Assembly (NCBI GenBank): GCA_020848815.1
Contig: JADLHL010000095.1
Coordinates: forward strand, 1-47,245
Length of the DNA stretch: 47,245 nt
Source of the DNA: Chitinophagaceae bacterium
GTDB lineage: Bacteria; Bacteroidota; Bacteroidia; Chitinophagales; Chitinophagaceae
Reading direction: 5' to 3'
Position numbers and translations under genes: made by a program. Below are positions 42,007-47,245 of this stretch, one piece after another. The notes beneath the pieces are model-generated. The model had not been told where the DNA came from, did no database searches, and was given only the letters and a program-made list of their open reading frames with translations. Numbering within the stretch: the stretch's first letter is position 1; each line of letters starts with the position of its first letter.

Positions 42007-43530
42007 ATGAAAACAACCATGAACGTAAAACATGTATTGCTCGTTGGTCTTTGCCTCAGTGGCACTGCAGCCATGGCGCAGCCAACGCTCAAACAGGCCG
42101 GCAAATATGCCCAAACCATTACGCCTGCCGATTTGAAAAAACACCTGACCATTGTAGCCAGTGCCGAAATGGAAGGACGGGAAACCGCTACCCCCGGCGA
42201 ATACAAAGCCGCCGCTTACATCATAGAACAAATGAAAGCCATTGGCCTGCAACCCGGCAACAATGGCCAGTGGACACAATCGTACAACGTGTACCGCGAC
42301 AGCCTGACCGAGGCTTCGCTGCAAGTAAATGGCAGCAAGCTGAACCTCTACAAAGATTTCAGTGCTACTACAGCCAACTACAACAGCCACATGAGTTTTG
42401 GCGAAGTAGTGTATGTAAACATGGAAGACAGCCTTTGGAAAAATAACAAAGTAGATGTGAGTGGCCGGCTGGTGCTGGTACGCATGAAAGCCCCAGCGGC
42501 CGGTGCCGGTGGTCGTGGCTTTTTTGGCGGCCCCGCCATGGTGGTAGGTCAGCTGCAAGCCAAAGGCGCTGCTGCCGTACTCGTAATGGGCGATCGCATC
42601 AACGATGGCAAAGAACCTGTGATGAGTGGCATGACGGTAGTAAAAGATCCTGCCCGCCAAGGCATCAATTTCTTTAGCCTATCCGACGCTGCTGCTGCAC
42701 AACTCTTGGGAGCCGATGCTGCTGCTGAAAAAGGCGGCAAGCTGCAAAGCAAAAACATCAAAGCGAGTGTACATTTCAGCTACCACGAAAAGCAAATCAC
42801 GTTGGTGAGCAACAATATCCTCGGCTTTTTGGAAGGCACCGATAAAAAAGATGAGTTTCTGGTGGTAACCGGTCACTACGATCATATTGGCCGCCGTGGC
42901 GATATCATCAACTACGGTGCCGATGACGATGGCAGTGGCACCGTAAGTGTGCTGGAGCTGGCCGAAGCTTTTGTAAAAGCAAAAGCAGAAGGCAAGGGCC
43001 CCCGCCGTAGCATTTTGTTTATGACCGTGAGTGGTGAAGAAAAAGGACTGTGGGGCAGTGGCCACTACGGCAACAATCCGGTGTATCCGTTGGAAAAAAC
43101 CACCGCCAACCTCAATATCGATATGATTGGCCGCACCGATACCGTGTACGAAAGCAAAAAAGATTCAGCTTTGTATGTGTACCTCGTAGGTGAAGACAAG
43201 CTGAGCAGCGACTTACCCGGCGTATCTGTACTGGCCAACAAAAATTTGAAAATGGTGCTCGATGGTCGCTACAACGACCCGCTGGATAAGAGCCGCATTT
43301 ACTTCCGCAGCGACCACTACAATTTTGCCAAGCATGGTGTACCCATTCTGTTTTACTTCGATGGCATTCACCGCGACTACCACCGCCCTACCGATACGGT
43401 AGACAAAATTGAATTTGAGCTGATGGCCAAACGTGCCCAACTGGTGTTCCTCACCGCCTGGGAAATAGCTAACCGCAACGAGATGCTGAAGCGTGACAAG
43501 CCATTGCCAGCTGCAGCACTCACCAGATAA
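42007..43530 (+). CDS. Secreted M28-family zinc aminopeptidase
   Basis: The ATG at 42007 gives 507 residues; the frame extends upstream to a GTG but the signal peptide begins here or at 42019 (NVKHVLLVGLCLSGTAAMAQ). Two zinc ions are held by residues seen in TGHYDHIG (His290, Asp292), GADDDGSGTVSVLELA, VSGEEKGLWGS with the catalytic Glu, DMIGRTD and YHRPTDT, the normal M28 set. A protease-associated domain occupies about residues 110-270, inside which is a Gly-rich loop GAGGRGFFGGPAM. M28 enzymes of this type remove N-terminal residues from peptides outside the cell. The gene is followed by a strong terminator. Confidence 0.95.
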   Translation: MKTTMNVKHVLLVGLCLSGTAAMAQPTLKQAGKYAQTITPADLKKHLTIVASAEMEGRETATPGEYKAAAYIIEQMKAIGLQPGNNGQWTQSYNVYRDSLTEASLQVNGSKLNLYKDFSATTANYNSHMSFGEVVYVNMEDSLWKNNKVDVSGRLVLVRMKAPAAGAGGRGFFGGPAMVVGQLQAKGAAAVLVMGDRINDGKEPVMSGMTVVKDPARQGINFFSLSDAAAAQLLGADAAAEKGGKLQSKNIKASVHFSYHEKQITLVSNNILGFLEGTDKKDEFLVVTGHYDHIGRRGDIINYGADDDGSGTVSVLELAEAFVKAKAEGKGPRRSILFMTVSGEEKGLWGSGHYGNNPVYPLEKTTANLNIDMIGRTDTVYESKKDSALYVYLVGEDKLSSDLPGVSVLANKNLKMVLDGRYNDPLDKSRIYFRSDHYNFAKHGVPILFYFDGIHRDYHRPTDTVDKIEFELMAKRAQLVFLTAWEIANRNEMLKRDKPLPAAALTR

Positions 43531-43574
43531 TGTAGAAGTCAGAAGTACGAGTTACGAACTGTCTTCAACCATGT

Positions 43575-43605
43575 AAAAGCGTAGGAAGTTTTCCTACGCT
43601 TTTTT
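43575..43605 (+). terminator. Intrinsic terminator of the M28 gene
   Basis: AAAGCGTAGGAA (43576-43587) pairs with TTCCTACGCTTT (43591-43602) around GTT, followed by further T. Confidence 0.9.
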
Positions 43606-43753
43606 CTTTTATGGGGTCAGCAGTGGTACTACTATGTATCAGCAGTGGCGTTGGCACCCTGTCTGACAACAGGCAGGCGTTCAACCAATGACTACTATGT
43701 AGCTTTCCCTTTTTTGTCCGCTACTACATGAATGGCAGTGTTGCTTTAAGTAA

Positions 43754-43786
43754 TTTTTAATGTAACTATATTTGTTACATTAAAAA
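43754..43786. promoter_or_regulatory. Operator overlapping the rrf2 promoter
   Basis: A perfect 13-base inverted repeat: TTTTTAATGTAAC (43754-43766) and GTTACATTAAAAA (43774-43786), spacer TATATTT. The -7 element TATATTTG (43767-43774) lies in the centre, so a protein bound to the repeat would cover it. The core TGTAA-N9-TTACA occurs again at 44240-44258 in front of the next gene. Confidence 0.75.
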
Positions 43787-43808
43787 CAAGTCCTACATTT
43801 GCTCCACT

Positions 43809-44222
43809 ATGAACAACGCCAGGTTTGCAACCAACATGCACATTCTTACCCTGCTGGCCAGCATGCCTGGCGAGTGGCAGAGTTCTGAGTGGCTGGCCAC
43901 CAGCATTAACATCAACCCGGTGATGGTGCGCAAAGAACTGAGTGTGTTGCAGGCAGCCGGACTGGTAGTAACCCGTAAAGGGAAAGACGGCGGATCCATG
44001 CTGGGCAAGCCCGCAGCAACCATTACGCTGGCCGAAGTGTATGCCGCCATCAAACAGTCGGAAGTACTGGGCCGGAAAAACATGAACCCCAATCCTAAAT
44101 GCCCCGTAGGCAAAAACATCAATAAAAAACTCGATCAATTGTTTTTGGAAACAGATGACATTGTAGCTGCCTTTTTAGCAGGCAAAACCCTCGCTGGTTT
44201 TGTAGCCCAATTTCACCGTTAA
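43809..44222 (+). CDS. Rrf2-family transcriptional regulator
   Basis: This 137-residue DNA-binding protein has the Rrf2 winged helix at residues 1-65: RFATNMHILTLLA, WLATSININPVMVRKELSVLQAAGLV and the wing RKGKDGGSMLGKPAATITLAEVYAA. It has one cysteine (Cys98, KNPKCPVGKNI) instead of the three of iron-sulfur members such as IscR. It is therefore closer to the YwnA-type Rrf2 proteins, and a single-thiol sensor is possible but unproven. The gene is preceded by a perfect operator over its own promoter and followed after 45 bases by an oxidoreductase gene with the same operator core, so it most likely represses itself and that gene. Confidence 0.94.
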   Translation: MNNARFATNMHILTLLASMPGEWQSSEWLATSININPVMVRKELSVLQAAGLVVTRKGKDGGSMLGKPAATITLAEVYAAIKQSEVLGRKNMNPNPKCPVGKNINKKLDQLFLETDDIVAAFLAGKTLAGFVAQFHR

Positions 44223-44239
44223 TTTTTTTTAATCATAAC

Positions 44240-44258
44240 TGTAACACTTTTAATTACA
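44240..44258. promoter_or_regulatory. Second copy of the Rrf2 operator, before the oxidoreductase gene
   Basis: TGTAA (44240-44244), nine bases, TTACA (44254-44258), the same half-sites and spacing as in front of the rrf2 gene. It ends nine bases before the ATG at 44268. TACATTTC at 44256-44263 may be a -7 box (one mismatch). Confidence 0.65.
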
Positions 44259-44267
44259 TTTCATTCT

Positions 44268-45119
44268 ATGAAAACAGGTATCACAGGCGCCACCGGACAG
44301 CTGGGTCAGCTGGTAGTAGCACAACTCTTACAAAGAACAGAAGCCAGCCAATTAGTAGCTCTCGTTCGCAACACGGAAAATGCCGCATCACTCGGCATTG
44401 AAGCACGGGCATTCGATTACAGTCAACCCGATGCCACTGCATTGCAAGGCATTGATCAACTCTTGTTGATTTCGGGCAATGAAATTGGCCAACGCAAAAC
44501 ACAACACGGAAATGTGATTCATGCTGCACAACAAGCCGGCGTACAATTAATTGTATATACCAGTTTGTTGCATGCCGACAAGTCTCGCATTAGCCTGGCC
44601 GAAGAACATTTGGCCACAGAGCAATTGTTGCAGGCATCGGGCATACCGCATGTGATTTTGCGCAACGGTTGGTACAACGAAAACTATGCAAACGCCATTG
44701 CAGGTGCATTGCATGCAGGCGCCATAGCCGGCAGCTCGGGTGATGGTAAAATTTCATCTGCCGCCCGTATAGATTTTGCAGAAGCAGCAGCTGTGGTGCT
44801 GACAAGCACTGGCCACGAAGGCAAAGTATACGAACTGGCGGGCAGCAGCAGCTATACGCTTACAGAGCTGGCTGCAATTGTAGCGGAGCAAGCAGGCAAG
44901 CCCGTGCAGTACAACAACCTGCCGGTAGCAGACTACGCCAAACTGCTCAGCAGTTTTGGCTTGCCCGAACCATTGGCGGCAATCATTGCCGGATGGGAAA
45001 CAGGCATTGCGCAAAACGATTTGCTGGACGAACAGCAGCAACTGGCGCAATTGATTGGCCGCCCCACTACACCCATCGCCGAAACAGTACGTGAAGTGTT
45101 GGCCGGCGCTGCGCAGTAA
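44268..45119 (+). CDS. NmrA/QorB-type NAD(P)H-dependent oxidoreductase
   Basis: This 283-residue atypical short-chain dehydrogenase has the N-terminal dinucleotide motif TGATGQLG (residues 6-13). RNTENAASLGIEARAFDYSQPDAT follows, and VYTSLLHADKSRISLAEEHLATEQLLQASGIPHVILRNGWYNENY is the mid-part typical of QorB/NmrA-like proteins. It lacks the Tyr-x3-Lys of classical short-chain dehydrogenases. QorB of E. coli reduces quinones with NADPH and helps redox balance. The link with an Rrf2 regulator suggests the enzyme answers redox or electrophile stress, with control by the operator at 44240-44258. The substrate is not known. Confidence 0.92.
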   Translation: MKTGITGATGQLGQLVVAQLLQRTEASQLVALVRNTENAASLGIEARAFDYSQPDATALQGIDQLLLISGNEIGQRKTQHGNVIHAAQQAGVQLIVYTSLLHADKSRISLAEEHLATEQLLQASGIPHVILRNGWYNENYANAIAGALHAGAIAGSSGDGKISSAARIDFAEAAAVVLTSTGHEGKVYELAGSSSYTLTELAAIVAEQAGKPVQYNNLPVADYAKLLSSFGLPEPLAAIIAGWETGIAQNDLLDEQQQLAQLIGRPTTPIAETVREVLAGAAQ

Positions 45120-45134
45120 TTTTTCGTAATCCTT

Positions 45135-45176
45135 CAATAAAAAAGCGAAGCGTTTTGGCGCTTCGCTTTTTTATTG
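45135..45176. terminator. Bidirectional terminator
   Basis: An 18-base-pair stem: 45135-45152 (ending AAAAAAGCGAAGCG) pairs with 45159-45176 (CGCTTCGCTTTTTT at its start) around TTTTGG. Both strands end in U-rich tracts; it separates the convergent oxidoreductase and patatin genes. Confidence 0.92.
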
Positions 45177-45188
45177 CACAACCTAATA

Positions 45189-46202
45189 TCAATGAGATTG
45201 CTGTAAATACTTTCTTGCTGCAGCACGACCACTTTCGAGCAAAGCATTTACCTGTGCCTGCGGTAGCTTTCTGATGCGAGGGCTAAGTGATAAATTGCTA
45301 ATCAGTACGGTTCTTTCCAAATCAACCACTGGCTTATCTACCAATAGCTTGTAAATCGATTTCAGATAGGTATTATTGTTCTCAATTGGAAATGGCTGAG
45401 CTAAACGCATTGCTGGTGAATCAACTAACCAAGGTTCTTCCAATTGCATACCCAGTGTTTGGCCGTTTCTTGCATATACATTCTCAGATGAAACTGCGAT
45501 ATAGCGGCTGCTGTCGAAAATGGTAAGCGGATAATTAGCCAGCAGACCACCGTCTGCCATTAGCGATCGTCGTTGTAAACTGTCGTTGTTTTCATAGCAA
45601 TGGCCGGCATCATCCATCCATATTGGGCGAAAATAAAAAGGGATAGAAGCAGAAATACGCACAGCATCTGCAATCCGCATATCAGGATAGGTTTCATGGG
45701 AAAACACCCGAAGTTGTTGCCAGCTTAAATCTGTACCCGTGATGTACAATGCCAACTTAGCATACAAATGACGTTGTTCAAAGAGTTCTTGAAAACTGAT
45801 ATTGGCATTGCCTGTTTTGGCTGCGATTTTTTCTTCCATCCATTTGGTAAGTGCTTCGCCTTTGTACCAACCCATTTGTTTTTTTAGCCGAACCGCTCCC
45901 GGTATAGCTAAAAAACTGCCATCGTTGAATTGTTTAAAAGAAGTGCTTTGCAATGCCTCTAGAATTTCAACCGGGGTGTAACCAACTGCCAACAGTGTTG
46001 CCTGAATGGCACCAGCCGATGTTCCGCCCACTCTTTCCAACTGTCGGAGTTGGCCCGCACTATCCAAAACTTGCAAAGCACCGATGTAAGCAATCCCTCT
46101 GATGCCACCACCTTCCATCACCAAATTCTTGATGATTGTTTGCCCGTTAGTAGCAGTTCGTACTATGATGAGCAACAATACAATAGCGCTATACTTTCGC
46201 AT
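45189..46202 (-). CDS. Patatin-like phospholipase
   Basis: This 337-residue secreted lipid acyl hydrolase starts with a signal peptide (about 1-20, ending RTATNGQ). The patatin set is complete: oxyanion hole EGGGIRGIAY, nucleophile Ser62 in GGTSAGAIQA, and Asp217 in MADGGLLANYPL, the dyad partner. These enzymes release fatty acids from phospholipids or other lipids. The N-terminal leader would place it in the periplasm or outside. Unlike type V secreted patatins (PlpD), it has no beta-barrel domain. The gene stands alone, with the terminator at 45135-45176 downstream. Confidence 0.93.
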   Translation of the reverse strand: MRKYSAIVLLLIIVRTATNGQTIIKNLVMEGGGIRGIAYIGALQVLDSAGQLRQLERVGGTSAGAIQATLLAVGYTPVEILEALQSTSFKQFNDGSFLAIPGAVRLKKQMGWYKGEALTKWMEEKIAAKTGNANISFQELFEQRHLYAKLALYITGTDLSWQQLRVFSHETYPDMRIADAVRISASIPFYFRPIWMDDAGHCYENNDSLQRRSLMADGGLLANYPLTIFDSSRYIAVSSENVYARNGQTLGMQLEEPWLVDSPAMRLAQPFPIENNNTYLKSIYKLLVDKPVVDLERTVLISNLSLSPRIRKLPQAQVNALLESGRAAARKYLQQSH

Positions 46203-46265
46203 GGTTGAAAGTTAATTACTCTCCATACAACCACTACTTATGCAAATGAGTTTTCACAAAAAGAA

Positions 46266-46290
46266 AAGCCCGGACAAATAGCCCGGACTT
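46266..46290 (-). terminator. Terminator of the heptad-repeat gene
   Basis: On the minus strand AAGTCCGGGC is followed by a five-base loop and GTCCGGGCTT, a direct repeat that is nevertheless self-complementary (with two G-U pairs), then CTTTTCTTTTT. It lies downstream of the repeat gene. Confidence 0.65.
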
Positions 46291-46343
46291 CAGTGTTTGA
46301 AAAAATATAGTTGACTTTTCCTTCGTACCTCGTACTTCCGGCA

Positions 46344-46736
46344 TTAGCCTCTGCGGGAAGGACCAGTGCGGCGGTCGACTTTGTTTTCGAGACGGTCGCG
46401 GCGGTTTTCTTTGCGGTCTCTTTTGTCTTCGGCTTTATCGCGACGGTCTTCTTTTTTATCCCGTACATCTTCTTTGCGGTCTCTTACATCTTCGAGTTTA
46501 TCGCGGCGGCCACCGTCGTGTTGGGCATCCCGTACATCTTCGCGTTTGTCGCGACGATCTTCGGCTTTGTCCCGCTTGTCTTCGCGGCGGTCGCGGCGGT
46601 TTTCCTTGCGGTCACGAACGTCTTCTTTTTTGTCCCGCACATCTTCTTTGCGGTCGCGGGTTTGGGCCTGGGTGGTAAAAGTGGCGAGTGCAATGGCGGC
46701 AGTCAGCAGGAGTTGTTTGGTAGTAGTGCGTGTCAT
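46344..46736 (-). CDS. Secreted protein of charged heptad repeats
   Basis: This 130-residue protein has a signal peptide (MTRTTTKQLLLTAAIALATF, cleavage near TQAQ). The rest is almost wholly made of about 13 seven-residue repeats on the pattern D-R/K-K/R-E-D/N-x-R, such as DRKEDVR, DKKEDVR, DRRENRR and DKAEDKR, broken once by DAQHDGGRR. The DNA repeats every 21 bases. The charge alternation predicts a long single helix stabilised by salt bridges, not a hydrophobic coiled coil. I know no defined function for such proteins; they are recurrent in Bacteroidota. The start overlaps the end of the gene upstream by four bases (ATGA). Because of the repeats, the reverse strand also shows long open frames, which are shadows. 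Confidence 0.8.
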   Translation of the reverse strand: MTRTTTKQLLLTAAIALATFTTQAQTRDRKEDVRDKKEDVRDRKENRRDRREDKRDKAEDRRDKREDVRDAQHDGGRRDKLEDVRDRKEDVRDKKEDRRDKAEDKRDRKENRRDRLENKVDRRTGPSRRG

Positions 46737-47245
46737 GTTTTTTCGGTTTTTGTGCAGGTATGACGCAGCATGACGAGGGAACGTTTAATGGGGGGTGAGA
46801 TTTTTTTGGAAGAGCGGGGCCAATAGCTGCGCTTCATTTTTAGAACAGCAGCAACAATTAGAACAATATACAAACACCACCAATACCAATAGGGAAGGAT
46901 ATATAATTCCAAGTATTGAATAATATCTTGATACAAAGAGCTTGACACATGGATTGAACCTTCACTCAATTGAAAACAACTAATTAGGTTTATTTCATTT
47001 TCCGCATCGTTAGTTGGTGGTGGATCTGCAAAAATGTAAAACGTATCTCTTGCCAAAGCATATCGTTTGTGTTCGTTAATCAAACAGATATTGATGAGGC
47101 TTACAAAATCGTTGAACGTGGCAGATGGCAACAATACTGCCGCCACTACCCTATTGGTATCGTGAGTGAGCTTTAGTTGTAAGGCTTCTTGTTGTATCAT
47201 TTGCAGCGACAGTTTGCTTTGTGCAGCATCTTCTCCTAACCAAAA
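46733..47245 (-). CDS. Partial gene, C-terminal part with one membrane helix
   Basis: The frame is open to the right edge of the window, so the start is missing; an internal ATG is at 47200. The visible part begins FWLGEDAAQSKLSLQMIQQE. It has a mixed alpha/beta-like stretch with SATFNDFVSLINICLINEHKRYALARD, one strong membrane helix near the C-terminus (about LYIVLIVAAVL), and a basic tail. The stretch ATFNDFVSLINICLINEHKRYALARD faintly resembles the end of Bacteroidota ExbD-like proteins, but the membrane helix would then be at the wrong end, so this is weak. The frame shares the ATGA overlap with the repeat gene, which suggests translational coupling. Confidence 0.65.
   Translation of the reverse strand, partial: FWLGEDAAQSKLSLQMIQQEALQLKLTHDTNRVVAAVLLPSATFNDFVSLINICLINEHKRYALARDTFYIFADPPPTNDAENEINLISCFQLSEGSIHVSSSLYQDIIQYLELYILPYWYWWCLYIVLIVAAVLKMKRSYWPRSSKKISPPIKRSLVMLRHTCTKTEKT

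Noticed and set aside
46311..46773. Long open frames on the plus strand across the heptad-repeat gene
   Set aside because: The 21-base repeats leave all frames open; only the minus-strand frame has a signal peptide and sensible repeats.
1..47245. tRNA or rRNA genes
   Set aside because: No cloverleaf with a TTCGA-type arm and no ribosomal core sequence was recognised on either strand.

Overview
The window looks like chromosomal DNA of a Bacteroidota bacterium, most likely a Chitinophagaceae-type Sphingobacteriia/Chitinophagia member. The reasons are two SusC/SusD pairs, many lipoproteins with a short lipobox followed by charged residues, almost no Shine-Dalgarno sequences, and promoters of the Bacteroidota type (TTTG, about 19 bases, TAnnTTTG). 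Single-copy housekeeping genes (rpoN, pheT, zapA, dnaB, rsmE, pyrD, radA, holB, ricT) make up the backbone. No tRNA, rRNA, CRISPR array, prophage or intact insertion sequence was seen.

Layout. 1-2337: a divergent partial secreted-protein gene, rpoN and a PAP2-like membrane protein. 2385-6463 (minus): pheT, a coiled-coil protein, zapA and an L,D-transpeptidase-like protein. 6464-7026: a long gap that can fold into an extended hairpin, a candidate 6S-like RNA or dnaB leader. 7027-12878: dnaB, rsmE, terC, pyrD and a thiolase. 12979-22262 (minus): two complete SusC-SusD pairs in tandem, each with its own promoter region, with no adjacent carbohydrate enzyme or regulator. 22667-29692: a membrane zinc peptidase, radA, a comF-type gene, a beta-helix lipoprotein, a glutathione peroxidase, a zinc-ribbon protein and holB.

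29700-32310 is the most interesting part. An A/T-rich two-gene cassette lies between holB and ricT, genes that are neighbours in other bacteria. Its first gene is a lipoprotein whose C-terminus resembles the type VI secretion amidase effector Tae4. The second is a small lipoprotein in the place expected for an immunity gene. I read this as a lipoprotein-anchored peptidoglycan amidase toxin with its immunity protein, carried as a mobile accessory cassette.

32311-38437: ricT with a very long Gln/Pro tail, a small membrane protein, a two-gene ABC transporter, a DUF4836-type lipoprotein and mgsA. 38438-38834 holds a cluster of REP-like palindromes. 38835-43530: a GH3/beta-lactamase fusion and an M28 peptidase. 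43754-45119: an Rrf2 regulator and an NmrA/QorB-type oxidoreductase, both preceded by the same operator TGTAA-N9-TTACA, forming a small self-contained regulon. 45189-47245: a patatin-like lipase, a protein made almost entirely of charged seven-residue repeats, and a gene cut by the window edge.
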